39,577 nt of DNA from a virus: positions 1 through 39,577 of the IMG/VR virus record IMGVR_UViG_3300046512_000372. One strand, given 5' to 3'. Below the pieces are notes generated by a model. The model made no database searches, had not been told where the DNA came from, and saw only the letters and a program-made list of their open reading frames with translations. Of the stretch, positions 28,041-37,001 are shown piece after piece. Made by a program: the position numbers and the translations under genes. Position 1 is the stretch's first letter. Each line of letters opens with the position of its first letter.

Positions 28041-30958
28041 TGTCCAAGGCCGCCAAGATCGTCGCTGCCGTCGTCGTCACGGTGGCGGCCGTGGTCACGC
28101 TGAATCCGCAGCTGATCGCCAGCGCGATCTCGATGGATGCGGCGCTGGTCATTGACGCCGTGATGCCCAAGCCGAAGCTGACCTCGGCGGGCACGGAAAG
28201 CCAGTGGAAGGCCGATCCGCGCGCGGGCATCCCGTACCTCGTCGGCCGCTGCGCCGTCGCGGGCGACAAGGTGTTCGAGCGCTCGGCGCCCGCCCAAACC
28301 GGCAAGTACAAGAACCCGATCACCGTCTACACCGGCGCCGGTCCCATCGACGCCTGGGAAGGCTTCTACGCCAACGACGTGTTCGTGCCGTTCACGGCGG
28401 ACGGCGGCGAGGGTGCGAGCGGCTACTACCTCAACCGCATGTGGCTCCGCTATCAGCTCGGCGGCGTCCACGAGAACTATCTGCACTGGACCGCCACCGG
28501 CTCGAAGGACACGCCCGCCAACCATGGCGGGATGCCCACCGAGTGGACGCCCGCCCACCGGATGTCGGGCTATGCCGCTTCGCTCTGGGGCCTGGAATAC
28601 GACACCGCCAAGTACTCCGGAGGCGTGCCGACGCCCAAGGTCGTGGGCCGCTGGGTCAAGGTCTATGACCCCCGCAAGGACAGCACCTATCCCGGCGGCG
28701 TCGGCCCGCATCGCTATGCTGATCCGTCCAACAAGGCCGCCTACCTGGCCGCCGCGGCCACTTGGGAATGGTCCGCCAACCCCTATCTGCATGGCCTGAT
28801 GTGGTGCCTGGGGCGCTGGACCGGCGATCCGTCCTACCCCGACCTTCCCCTAGTGAAGACCCACGGCCTGGGCGCGCCTATCGGCAAGGTCGACGTGCCC
28901 AGCTTCGTCGAGTGCGCGAACGTCGCGCACGCCAACGACTGGACGCTGGGCGGCAAGGTCTACTCGACCGACGACAAGTGGGAGGTGTTGAAGCTCTTCC
29001 TGGAAGCCGGCGGCGGCGAACCGATCCTGCTGGGCGACAAGATCGCCTGCATGGTCAATGCGCCCAAGGTCAGCCTGGCCACCTTGACCAAGGCCGACGC
29101 CATCGGCGACGTCAGCGTGGCCGGCACGGTGGCCATCGAAGATCGCATCAACACGGTCTGGCCCAGCTACACCGAAGAGACTCTGAATTGGTCGGTCGTG
29201 CCCTTCGACCAGCCGGTGCAGGTCGAGGCCTATCTCGGCCCGGACAAGGGTCCTCGGTCGCTGGAAATGGCCCTGCCGATGGTGCAGAGCCCGGTGCAGA
29301 TGGCGCAGCTGGCGCGGTACCGGATCGAAGACAGCCGCGAGCTGACGCCCATCGTGATCCCGGCCAAGCCCTGGACCATGTGGCTGCGCCCCGGCGATTG
29401 CTTCACCGCCAACGAACCCGAGTGGGGGCTGAACGGGCAAAAGCTGCTGATCCTGCAGCGCAAGCGCGACCCCGCGACCATGCGGATGACGTTCATCTGC
29501 CGCACCGAGACCGACGGCAAACACGCCTTCGCCCTGGGCCAGACGGCGACCCCGCCCGACACCCCGTCCCTGACCGGCCTGGACCGGACCATCGTCCTGG
29601 CCCCGGCGGGCGACGCCTGGACCATCGTCGCGGGCGAGGTGGCCGGTGAAAGCGGTTCGCTTCCCGGCATCGTCATCTCGGGCCAGGTCGACCTGTACGA
29701 CGCGGTCAGCGTCATCGTCGATTACCGTCAGGTGCTGCCGACCCTTCCCGTGACCTATGGCGAATGGAAGTCGGCGAGCTTCCCGGCCTCGTCTCGGACG
29801 CTGGTCGTGCAAGGCCTGGCGCCCGGCGGGCGCTATCAGGTCCACCTACGCTACATCACCGCCAGCGGTGTCGAGAACCCCGCCCTCTACACCGACCTTG
29901 GCGAAATCGTGGTCGGCGGCGTCGACGCCGGTACGGTGGCCGGTCGCCCCGCCGCCGACGTCGTCGCGGCTATCGACCTGAACGCCGAACAGATCGCCGC
30001 CGAAATCCTGAGGGGCGCTCTGTGGCGGGCCTATAGCGACGCCCTGCTGTACCTGGCGGGCGTGCCGGTCGGAACGGTGCTGCTGGAAGAGCGCGAACAG
30101 CGCGTCTCGGCCAACGAAGCCTTCGCGGCCCTGATGGACCTGTTGGGCGCGAAGAACGGCGCCGGCACGGCGTTCATCCTCAACGCCGAGAGCGTGCAGG
30201 TCACGCCGACCCAAAGCCTGGCGACGTTCCTGACGTTCATCAACTCGACCCTCGGCGACGGGTCGGTGTCGATAACCGAGCTTCGCGAGGCCCTGAACGG
30301 CCAAGAGGCGCGGGTTGCCCTGTCGATCAACGCCAACGGCCACCTGACCGGCTATGAGATCACCAGCACCGGCGGCTTCGGCGACTTCACCATCGTCAGC
30401 GACAAGCTGCAGGTGGTTGACCCGGCAGACACGGTCGGCGCCACGGCGGTGACGGTGCTGTCCTATGAGGCCGGCCGCTGGGTGCTTTCAGACGAGGTCT
30501 ATGTCCGCAAACTGGTGGTGGGAAGCCTCTACGCCGAGCACTTCACCCTTGGCGCGGTCGAGACCCCAGCCCTTCAGGACAACTCGGTCAGCAATCGGAT
30601 CCGAGGCGCGAAATCCACCGTCACCGCCGGCACGGGTTTCGACGTCACCGAGTTCACCTACACCTTCGACCTGCCCTATGACGCCGATGTCGAGGTGTTC
30701 GGAAACGCCAACTTCCTGGACGGCGGCGGCAACGGCCCGTCGTACCACGCGTCGGCCATCAAGCTGCTGATCGACGGCGTAGAGGTGGCGGTCAACAGCC
30801 AGCCGGGGGCTAACGCCATGACCCAGCTGACCACCTTCGGCGGCGCCGCCGTGTCGGGCGGGACCGGCGTGACCTGCACCGTTTCCATGACGGTCATGAC
30901 CAAGCCCGACGACGATTATGACCGCCAGAACTTCCTGGTGAGGTGGTTCTTCAAATGA
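28040..30958 (+). CDS. Central tail-tip / host-specificity protein (J-like)
   Basis: A 972-aa protein with a GTG start at the stop codon of the peptidase gene. The open frame extends ~500 bases further upstream but only as out-of-frame sequence of the two preceding genes. N-terminal hydrophobic segment (SKAAKIVAAVVVTVAAVVTL) followed by PNPQLIAS and TESQWKADPRAGIPYLVG, as in J/TipJ-like hub proteins. The central part (VQVEAYLGPDKGPRSLEMAL, MWLRPGDCFTANEPEWGLNG) resembles tail-hub domains. A fibronectin-like module (YRQVLPTLPVTYGEWKSASF to GGRYQVHLRYIT) and a helical then beta-rich C-terminus follow. It likely forms the tip and contacts host receptor. Same order as in GTA gp15. Confidence 0.85.
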   Translation: MSKAAKIVAAVVVTVAAVVTLNPQLIASAISMDAALVIDAVMPKPKLTSAGTESQWKADPRAGIPYLVGRCAVAGDKVFERSAPAQTGKYKNPITVYTGAGPIDAWEGFYANDVFVPFTADGGEGASGYYLNRMWLRYQLGGVHENYLHWTATGSKDTPANHGGMPTEWTPAHRMSGYAASLWGLEYDTAKYSGGVPTPKVVGRWVKVYDPRKDSTYPGGVGPHRYADPSNKAAYLAAAATWEWSANPYLHGLMWCLGRWTGDPSYPDLPLVKTHGLGAPIGKVDVPSFVECANVAHANDWTLGGKVYSTDDKWEVLKLFLEAGGGEPILLGDKIACMVNAPKVSLATLTKADAIGDVSVAGTVAIEDRINTVWPSYTEETLNWSVVPFDQPVQVEAYLGPDKGPRSLEMALPMVQSPVQMAQLARYRIEDSRELTPIVIPAKPWTMWLRPGDCFTANEPEWGLNGQKLLILQRKRDPATMRMTFICRTETDGKHAFALGQTATPPDTPSLTGLDRTIVLAPAGDAWTIVAGEVAGESGSLPGIVISGQVDLYDAVSVIVDYRQVLPTLPVTYGEWKSASFPASSRTLVVQGLAPGGRYQVHLRYITASGVENPALYTDLGEIVVGGVDAGTVAGRPAADVVAAIDLNAEQIAAEILRGALWRAYSDALLYLAGVPVGTVLLEEREQRVSANEAFAALMDLLGAKNGAGTAFILNAESVQVTPTQSLATFLTFINSTLGDGSVSITELREALNGQEARVALSINANGHLTGYEITSTGGFGDFTIVSDKLQVVDPADTVGATAVTVLSYEAGRWVLSDEVYVRKLVVGSLYAEHFTLGAVETPALQDNSVSNRIRGAKSTVTAGTGFDVTEFTYTFDLPYDADVEVFGNANFLDGGGNGPSYHASAIKLLIDGVEVAVNSQPGANAMTQLTTFGGAAVSGGTGVTCTVSMTVMTKPDDDYDRQNFLVRWFFK

Positions 30959-31374
30959 TCGTCGTGTTCTTCACCCCGCGTGACGACGATCCGCTGAGCG
31001 GGCCGATCACTGAATGCGTCGAGGCTCCCGAGGCGGTCATCGGGAGCCTGCGCCGGCCCTATCGCGTGGTCGCCGACAGGCGCGATGATTGGGATTTCAC
31101 TCATGAGGTCGTCGGCGGCGAGGTCGTCGCGCGCGATCCGGCCGTGCTGAACAGCATCGCCGAGGCGAACGCCGTTCGTCGCCTGCGGGCTCGGCGCGAC
31201 AGCCTGTTGCGGGACCTGCTCGATCCCGTGGTTTCGAATCCGCTGCGCTGGTCGGCTCTGTCGTCCGACCAGCAGGCGACCGTCGGCGTGTACCGCCTAG
31301 CCCTGCTCGATTGGCCCGCAACGGAAGTTGACCCGCTGAACCCGACCGAGCCGCCCGTTCCGGAGTTTCTGTGA
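30955..31374 (+). CDS. Tail fibre assembly chaperone-like protein
   Basis: A 139-aa protein between the tip protein and the tailspike. The C-terminal half (RRDSLLRDLLDPVVSNPLRW, LSSDQQATVGVYRLALLDWP) matches the helical motif of tail-fibre assembly proteins (T4 gp38/DUF4376-type: a two-helix unit with D-W and L-A-x-Y-R-x-A-L). It may help the adjacent tailspike trimerise. A one-mismatch palindrome copy encodes EANAVRRL. ATGA start overlap. Confidence 0.7.
   Translation: MIVVFFTPRDDDPLSGPITECVEAPEAVIGSLRRPYRVVADRRDDWDFTHEVVGGEVVARDPAVLNSIAEANAVRRLRARRDSLLRDLLDPVVSNPLRWSALSSDQQATVGVYRLALLDWPATEVDPLNPTEPPVPEFL
31165..31179. repeat. 15-bp palindrome copy, one mismatch
   Basis: GCGAACGCCGTTCGT in the fibre-chaperone gene, read as ANAVR. 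Confidence 0.8.
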
Positions 31375-33965
31375 TGCCCCCGCTGGACCTCTCCGGATCG
31401 CTCTCGGACCTGATCGCCCTTGGCGCGGACCTGGTCGACGACATCAGCGGCGCGGTGACGGGCTACTACGCCTGGTCGGTCGGCACGGCGAACGGCGGCC
31501 CGAACGGCGACGGTCTCTATCCGTTGCCCGTCGCCGGTGGCGGCACGGTGCTGGTCCCGTGTCCCGCCGCCCTGGCGGCCACCGCCGCACGGGGTTCGCT
31601 GGGCTACGTCACGCCCTTGGCGCATGCCGCTGTCGGCGACGGCATGGCGGATGATCGCGCGGCGCTGGCGGCAGCCGATGCGGCGGCGGTGGCGGCTGGC
31701 GCAACCCTGCTGATCACCAAGCCGCACAAGGTCGGGTCCGACCTGACCCTCGCCTCGCCGCTGAAAATCCTGCCCGGCGGCAAGCTGCTGCGCGCGAACC
31801 CCGTTCGCCTGACCATCAGCGGTCAGATCGACGCGGGTCACTATCCAATCTTCGGCGGCTGGGCGGCGGACGGCGCGCCGCGTCTCGCCGTGGCCGACGA
31901 CAAGGTCGCGTTCACGATCTCCAAGGGCCAGGCCCTGCGGCCCGAATGGTTCGGTGCGCTCGGCGACGGGACCTCGAACGACAAGCCGTCGTGGCAGCGC
32001 CTGGCCTATGCGGCTCCGGACGCGGTGAGCATCGTCTGCCGGCGAAAGGCCGTCTATCTGTTCGACAGCGGCGGCATGGCCGACCGCCTCGACCGGCCCT
32101 CGCACGCGATGTTTACCCTGCGCGGCTGGGTCGACCTCGACCTGAACGGCGCGACCCTGCGCCTGGCCGACAACACGCACTATTGCCTGATGTACTTCGC
32201 CGGCACGGACGCCCAGACCACGGTCAACCGGTTCTTCCGCCTGCACGGCGGCGGCATCCTGGACGGCAACCGGGCGGGCAACGAAGCGCAGTACGAGTAT
32301 CAGCGCACCCACGGCGGCTCGTCGGCCAACAAGGGCTATGGCCGCCTGATCGTCGCCCAGGGTTACGAACAGGTGCTGGTCGAGAACATCCTGATCATCG
32401 ACACCATCCACACCGGCGTCGACGCGCGCAACTGCGAAACCACGACCTTCCGCGACGTGCGGGCGCGCGGCGGCTACCCGATGCAATGGGTCACGCACAC
32501 CGACCAGGCGCACTATTTCGCGGCGCGAAACAACTACATGGGGCGTTCGTTCTGGCGGGGCATCGACTGCGAAGGCGGCTCGCACCACATCACCGCCCAC
32601 ACCGACATCAACGACACGGACCCCATCGTCGCCAGCCGAACGGCTTGCTACATCGACGGCTATAACGGGCTGAATTGGGCTGAAGCGGGCATCCACATCG
32701 AGGAGTCCGAAGAGGTCAAAATCACCAACGTCGACATGAAACTCGACAACGCCGCCTTCAGCAGCACCAACGTCGGCGACCTGTTCGTCCGCGCCAATTC
32801 CCGCCGCGCGGCGGGGGCGAAGCATATCTCGGTCGCCATCTCGAACCTGTCGATGGATAACGGCGTGGTCCAGGTAAACGCCGAAATGGGCGACGTCGAG
32901 AACCTGCCGGGGCGGGTGTCGCTGACCAACGTCCACGTCACCAAGTCCCTCAACGGCCTGGCGGTGGAGCCGCAAATCAAGGCTCCGCAGGCCGACATCG
33001 CCAACTGCTCGGTGCGCGGCACGGCGACGACGCCGATCACGGTCGAGGGCATCTTCGTCCGGTCGGCCATCCAGACCATCATCGACTATTCGGTCGGCGC
33101 CCTGGTCTATCACCGGTTCCAGGGCGAGGTGCGGCACGCGTCCGGTTCGGCCGTCAGCACCGGGGGGCTCTACGCGACGGTGGACGCCGTGATCGACGGC
33201 GCTCGCTGGGGGGTTCACCCCTTCTTCTCGGCCGAGGTGCGCGGGACGATCTCCAACACCCAGGAAAACGCCATCGCTTGCAACTACTCGACCGGCAACC
33301 TGCGGGTTCTGGGCGTGCGTATCGAGAATTGGGGTCTGGACACGACCAAGACCTACGGCGAACGCTCGGCGATTGGCGGGGCTGACACCAGCGGCGACGG
33401 CGCCCAGACGCCGGTCATCGAAATCCGCGACGTGACCTTGGTCCGCACCCATGCCGATTGCCACAACCAGCTGGTCCGCGCCGTCCACACCGGCCAGGTC
33501 ACGACCAGCACGGGCGTCATCGCCGCGCCGGGCATGCAGGGTCATTCGGCGCTGATCGGCTCGACCGGATATCTGGAGCCGTTTGTTGGCGAAGAGACCG
33601 TCACCGTCAGTCAGGATGTCATCACGACCGCAAGCGATGTCGTCGGCCGACGCATCGCCTGGCAGGCCTACAAGGTCATGCGCCTGGCGCTGGCGGCCGC
33701 ATACACCCTGACCCACATGCGCTCGTCCACGGTCGGCGCGCCCGAGCGGAAGGGTCTTAGCTTTACGATCCTGATCGACAACAACAACGCCAGTTTCGAT
33801 TTCACCCAGCCCAAGGTCGTTCGGGTGGTCGGATCGTCCACCGAGACCAACTATCCGCTGCGCCACGTCGCCGGCCTGACGACTTGGGCGCCGACCGCTG
33901 GAGCGTGGATGCACGTCCGGTGGACCGGCTCGTCCTGGCTCTGCGAGACCGCAGACGCGGCCTAG
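31374..33965 (+). CDS. Tailspike with right-handed beta-helix
   Basis: An 863-aa receptor-binding protein, largest after the tip. The ATG overlaps the previous stop (TGATG); a GTG lies directly before it. The segment PEWFGALGDGTSNDKPSWQR (~195) is the pectate-lyase-like entry motif of many tailspikes, with VSIVCRRKAVYLFDSGG, NRFFRLHGGGILDGN and successive coils (GLNWAEAGIHIEESEEVKI, VENLPGRVSLTNVHVTKS). The C-terminal ~110 residues (VGAPERKGLSFTILIDNNNA) form a separate beta domain. Such proteins bind and often degrade surface polysaccharide. Catalytic residues cannot be named from sequence. Confidence 0.85.
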   Translation: MPPLDLSGSLSDLIALGADLVDDISGAVTGYYAWSVGTANGGPNGDGLYPLPVAGGGTVLVPCPAALAATAARGSLGYVTPLAHAAVGDGMADDRAALAAADAAAVAAGATLLITKPHKVGSDLTLASPLKILPGGKLLRANPVRLTISGQIDAGHYPIFGGWAADGAPRLAVADDKVAFTISKGQALRPEWFGALGDGTSNDKPSWQRLAYAAPDAVSIVCRRKAVYLFDSGGMADRLDRPSHAMFTLRGWVDLDLNGATLRLADNTHYCLMYFAGTDAQTTVNRFFRLHGGGILDGNRAGNEAQYEYQRTHGGSSANKGYGRLIVAQGYEQVLVENILIIDTIHTGVDARNCETTTFRDVRARGGYPMQWVTHTDQAHYFAARNNYMGRSFWRGIDCEGGSHHITAHTDINDTDPIVASRTACYIDGYNGLNWAEAGIHIEESEEVKITNVDMKLDNAAFSSTNVGDLFVRANSRRAAGAKHISVAISNLSMDNGVVQVNAEMGDVENLPGRVSLTNVHVTKSLNGLAVEPQIKAPQADIANCSVRGTATTPITVEGIFVRSAIQTIIDYSVGALVYHRFQGEVRHASGSAVSTGGLYATVDAVIDGARWGVHPFFSAEVRGTISNTQENAIACNYSTGNLRVLGVRIENWGLDTTKTYGERSAIGGADTSGDGAQTPVIEIRDVTLVRTHADCHNQLVRAVHTGQVTTSTGVIAAPGMQGHSALIGSTGYLEPFVGEETVTVSQDVITTASDVVGRRIAWQAYKVMRLALAAAYTLTHMRSSTVGAPERKGLSFTILIDNNNASFDFTQPKVVRVVGSSTETNYPLRHVAGLTTWAPTAGAWMHVRWTGSSWLCETADAA
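31794..31808. repeat. 15-bp palindrome copy, one mismatch
   Basis: GCGAACCCCGTTCGC in the tailspike gene, read as ANPVR. The change is next to the centre. Confidence 0.7.
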
Positions 33966-33995
33966 GCCGCTCCCTCTTTCACCTGGAGACCTAAG

Positions 33996-34514
33996 ATGAA
34001 GACCCTGCTCAGGCGGGCGGCCGTTGGGCTGTTCGCCATCCTGGCGCTCGCGTTCGCGGCGCCGGCCATGGCCGCCGTGGACTGCACCACGGCGACCGCG
34101 CCGAACACCCAAGGCACGACGGCCAACGCTCAGTTCGAACTGCTGCAGAAGCTGTGCGCCGCCCAGACCGCCCCGAGCTTGGGCGCCAGCGGCGTGACGC
34201 CTGTGACGGGCACGATCTCCGCCGTTGGCAGCACGGCGAGCTTTCCGGCGGCGGCGGGGCGAACGTTCAATATGACGCTCTACGCCACCGGCGCGAAGAC
34301 GCCCGGCGCGAGCCTGGGCGGCAGCGTCGTCTATCTGGAGCGGTCGCTCGATAGCGGCACGACCTGGCTGCCGATCACGGCTTCGGGGTCGACCCTCTAC
34401 AGCTTCACCACCCTCGCCAACGAGACCCTCTATGAGGGGCAAGCCGGGGTTCTGTTCCGCCTGACGTGCTCGACCTGGGGCGGCACGCCCATGCCCTTCG
34501 GGTTCTTCCAATGA
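33996..34514 (+). CDS. Exported small beta-rich protein
   Basis: A 172-aa protein with a clear Sec signal peptide: KTLLRRAAVGLFAILALAFA and cleavage after AMA (~residue 26). The mature part has two Cys near the N-terminus (DCTT, LCAA) and a beta-rich domain (TFNMTLYATGAKTPGASLGG, VVYLERSLDSGTTWLPITAS, YEGQAGVLFRLTCSTWGGTP). GGAG precedes the ATG. It lies directly behind the tailspike and is coupled to the SGNH gene (ATGA). The SSTTW-type sandwich is like small tail-associated proteins, but a signal peptide is unusual for virion parts. Function unknown. Confidence 0.75.
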   Translation: MKTLLRRAAVGLFAILALAFAAPAMAAVDCTTATAPNTQGTTANAQFELLQKLCAAQTAPSLGASGVTPVTGTISAVGSTASFPAAAGRTFNMTLYATGAKTPGASLGGSVVYLERSLDSGTTWLPITASGSTLYSFTTLANETLYEGQAGVLFRLTCSTWGGTPMPFGFFQ

Positions 34515-36052
34515 TGTTCGTGACCCGCATCCGGTCGGCGTTCCTCGCCGCCCTCGGCGTGCTGTTGCTCTGCGCGCAGCCCGCCTTCGCCCAGATCGAC
34601 GGCCCGGCCGCCAAGGCCGCCTTGAGCGGTGTGACCAACGGCAAGGTCGCCGTCTCGAAATACACCCTCGCGGCTCGCCTGCTGGCGGGCGTCGACAAGG
34701 GCTATGACCCGACCGTGACCGTGCCTGTCACCGTCACCGAGACGACCCAGGTCTCGCAGCTGACGGGCCTGGATTACGACCAAGGCAAGTTCCTGAACGA
34801 TCCGCTCTACGCCAACCCGGTAGGCGGCGGCAAAAGCCCGACCCAAACGAACCGCGTTCGCTACAACAACGGCGGCTATGTCTTCTACACCGACGCGCCG
34901 TCGTTCGAGTTCTACGCCAACACCGGCCGTTACGAGATTTACGTCAACGGCCAGCCGGCCAGCGGCAATCCGTACAACACGGTCACGACCGGCGTTCAGA
35001 AGAAAGTCGACCTCGGCTCGGCAAAGCAACGTCGCATCGAGATCCGATTCAACAAGGCCACGACGACCATCACGGGCGTGGCGGTTCGCAAGCCCTATTC
35101 GATGTGGCCCGCGCCGGTCATCGGCCCGCTGGTCCTGTGGCAGGGCGACAGCATCACCGAAGGCCCGCCCTACGGCGACCTGCTGAACCCCGGCGACGGC
35201 TACGCCATGCAGCTGGGCCGCATGAACAACTGGAACGTCGTGGCCATGGGCGTCGGCGGTACGGGCTGGCTGGCCGGCTCCCCCAACGACGCCCTGCCTC
35301 GCGTCGAGAACATCGCGGACTACCCCAACGCGGCCTTGGTCGGGTGGGCGTTCGGGATCAACGACGGGGCGGCGGTCCCGGCCGACGTCACCACGGCGGT
35401 CAAGGCCACGCTGACCCGTGCGCGGGTTCTCCAGCCGAACGCCTTGTTCGTGGTCACGGGTCCCTGGCGCGGTCCTGGCCAAGCCCCGTCGCAGGCGATC
35501 TCCGACGCGATCAAGGCTGGCTTCGACGCGGTCAAGGATGACCGCATGCTGTTCATCGACACCTATGCCGAGAATTGGCAGAACGGCGTTGGGGCCGGCT
35601 ATGGCGGCCTTGTCCGCTCGGGACCCCTGACCTTCACCAGCGCGCCAACGGCGGCCACCAGCGCCACCCTGACGGCTGCATGGGGCGGCGCGACCGGCTC
35701 CTACACCGTCACGTTCCAGACGGCGACGGGCGGGGTCAACAAGACGGCCACCCTGACCAATGGCTCGACCGCTCTGTCCTGGACGGGCGCGGTCACGGCC
35801 ACGGTCGACGCCTGGGCCGTCAACGCCACGGGCGGCAACTCGGACCTCTACTTCGTCAACGATCTGATCCACCCCGGCGTCGTCGGTCACACCTACATGG
35901 CCCGTCGTCTGAGCGACGACATCGTCAAGTGGCTGCGGTCCATCGTGGCGGAACGAGGCGTCGTGGTGGGGGTGAACGACAACTTCGCCCTGCCGGCGTC
36001 CCTGGTTGGCGCGAACGACAACACTCCGGCCGCAATCCGGCTGGCGGCCTAG
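34511..36052 (+). CDS. Exported SGNH/GDSL hydrolase
   Basis: A 513-aa secreted esterase-type hydrolase. Signal peptide 1-27 (AFLAALGVLLLCAQPAFA). Residues 30-200 form an N-terminal beta domain. The SGNH core starts with block I LWQGDSITEG (Ser214), Gly in block II (MGVGGTGWL), block III GINDG (Asn284), and block V DLIHPG (Asp451, His454). Between blocks III/IV and V an inserted beta-sandwich (~372-443: LTAAWGGATGSYTVTFQTAT) interrupts the fold. Family members deacetylate polysaccharide or lipid; O-acetyl groups on surface polysaccharide are a likely substrate given the tailspike next door. That link is inference. Confidence 0.88.
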   Translation: MMFVTRIRSAFLAALGVLLLCAQPAFAQIDGPAAKAALSGVTNGKVAVSKYTLAARLLAGVDKGYDPTVTVPVTVTETTQVSQLTGLDYDQGKFLNDPLYANPVGGGKSPTQTNRVRYNNGGYVFYTDAPSFEFYANTGRYEIYVNGQPASGNPYNTVTTGVQKKVDLGSAKQRRIEIRFNKATTTITGVAVRKPYSMWPAPVIGPLVLWQGDSITEGPPYGDLLNPGDGYAMQLGRMNNWNVVAMGVGGTGWLAGSPNDALPRVENIADYPNAALVGWAFGINDGAAVPADVTTAVKATLTRARVLQPNALFVVTGPWRGPGQAPSQAISDAIKAGFDAVKDDRMLFIDTYAENWQNGVGAGYGGLVRSGPLTFTSAPTAATSATLTAAWGGATGSYTVTFQTATGGVNKTATLTNGSTALSWTGAVTATVDAWAVNATGGNSDLYFVNDLIHPGVVGHTYMARRLSDDIVKWLRSIVAERGVVVGVNDNFALPASLVGANDNTPAAIRLAA

Positions 36053-36079
36053 ACCCCAGCCAAGCCCGCGAGGTGCATC

Positions 36080-36253
36080 ATGAACTTGTCGCTACGCCTC
36101 GCGGGCCTCTGGCTCGCGGCCCTGACCCTGACCGCCTGCGCATCGTCGCCGCCTAGCTCGCGGCCGATGGGGGACGGCCCGCCCGTCATGCCGCCGCTTG
36201 GCTGGCTGGCTTACTGCGCGGCGCATGGCGAGGACCCGTCATGCTCGCCTTGA
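36080..36253 (+). CDS. Small lipoprotein
   Basis: A 57-aa gene, too short for ordinary gene finding. MNLSLRLAGLWLAALTLTAC gives a lipobox LTAC with Cys20, followed by Pro-rich sequence and two further Cys (LAYCAA, SCSP). GAGG lies before the ATG. Its 3' end overlaps the protease-like gene by 13 bases. Probably a small periplasmic-side lipoprotein; possible partner of the next gene. Confidence 0.65.
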   Translation: MNLSLRLAGLWLAALTLTACASSPPSSRPMGDGPPVMPPLGWLAYCAAHGEDPSCSP

Positions 36254-36627
36254 CCCGCGAGCGCTGGCGGCAACTCGAGACTGTCCAGGGCGAGGTCAAC
36301 GCTCGGGTCGGCTACCGCACCGACCTGTCGCTGTACGGCGTCGAGGAACTGTGGACGGTCGCCGACCGCCTGGGCGATTGCGAGGATTTCGCCCTGGCCA
36401 AGCGCCGGGCCTTGCTCGCCCTCGGATGGCCCGTCACTGCCCTGCGCCTGGCCGTCTGCACCTTGCCCACGGGCGAGGGTCACGCGGTGCTGACCGTGGA
36501 CACCGACCGGGGCGTCTACGTCCTGGATAACCGCCGCCCGTTCGTGGAGCCGTGGGCGGCGCTTCCCTACACCTGGAGCAAGCGCCAGGCGGCCGGCGGG
36601 CCGGGCTGGGTCGCCCTCGACGCTTAA
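36241..36627 (+). CDS. Transglutaminase-like cysteine protease (BTLCP, LapG-like)
   Basis: A 128-aa protein matching the BTLCP family (DUF920): RWRQLETVQGEVNARVGYRT, DLSLYGVEELWTVADRLGDC. Catalytic Cys47 in GDCEDFALAKRRALL, His81 in GEGHAVLTVDT and Asp96 in VYVLDNRRP are all present. The family includes LapG, a periplasmic protease that cuts the surface adhesin LapA and releases cells from biofilms. This copy lacks a signal peptide and is shorter than LapG (~200 aa). Such proteins are also found near lysis genes of alphaproteobacterial phages. Substrate unknown. Confidence 0.85.
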   Translation: MLALTRERWRQLETVQGEVNARVGYRTDLSLYGVEELWTVADRLGDCEDFALAKRRALLALGWPVTALRLAVCTLPTGEGHAVLTVDTDRGVYVLDNRRPFVEPWAALPYTWSKRQAAGGPGWVALDA

Positions 36628-36662
36628 CCGGCCGCAGGCCGTTTCCTGAAAGGACAACGAGA

Positions 36663-37001
36663 ATGGATATCGACCTGCGCGCCATCATGGGCGCGCTGGG
36701 TGGGACGGCCTTTTATGGCCTCGTCCAGTTCGGGGCGCGCGTCAAAGGCGGCCACGACGTGACGTGGAAAGAGTGGGCCGACCTGCTCGTCAACATCGCC
36801 TGCGCGGCGGCCTGCGGCGTGCTGCTGACCGTTTTCCTGGCCAAGGTGGCCGCGCCCCTGATCCCCATCGCCGCCATGCGCGACGCCCAGATGATGGGGC
36901 TGTTCTTCGGCGCCTTCGGCTGGGAAGTGCTGCCGCTGGTCTATGCGGCGCTGCTGAACACCCTGAAGCGGAAGGCGACCAATCTGGAGGGCGGCAAATG
37001 A
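36663..37001 (+). CDS. Holin candidate 1
   Basis: A 112-aa membrane protein. A short N-terminal amphipathic segment is followed by hydrophobic stretches LLVNIACAAACGVLLTVFLA, APLIPIAAM and MMGLFFGAFGWEVLPLVYAA, about three spans, and a basic tail (LKRKATNLEGGK). The length and topology suit a phage holin that opens the inner membrane at lysis. AAAGGA before the ATG. A second small multi-span protein follows, so this could be a holin/antiholin pair. Confidence 0.7.
   Translation: MDIDLRAIMGALGGTAFYGLVQFGARVKGGHDVTWKEWADLLVNIACAAACGVLLTVFLAKVAAPLIPIAAMRDAQMMGLFFGAFGWEVLPLVYAALLNTLKRKATNLEGGK

Noticed and set aside
14929-31374. Whether the tail module is a gene transfer agent rather than a phage.
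   Set aside because: Several tail proteins are GTA-like, but the region has an integrase, att site, repressor, replication origin and tailspike, so it is a temperate phage using related tail parts.
31101-34511. A minus-strand open frame of over 1,100 codons opposite the fibre chaperone, tailspike and exported protein genes.
   Set aside because: Its translation is Arg/Gly/Ala/Val/Asp-rich low-complexity sequence with no domain, and the plus-strand genes under it are clear families. It is a GC-rich antisense shadow.
34847-34861. Degenerate palindrome ACGAACCGCGTTCGC.
   Set aside because: Two mismatches; possible relic but not counted.
34430-35890. Long minus-strand frame opposite the SGNH hydrolase.
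   Set aside because: The plus strand has a signal peptide and full SGNH motifs; the antisense product has composition-driven repeats only.
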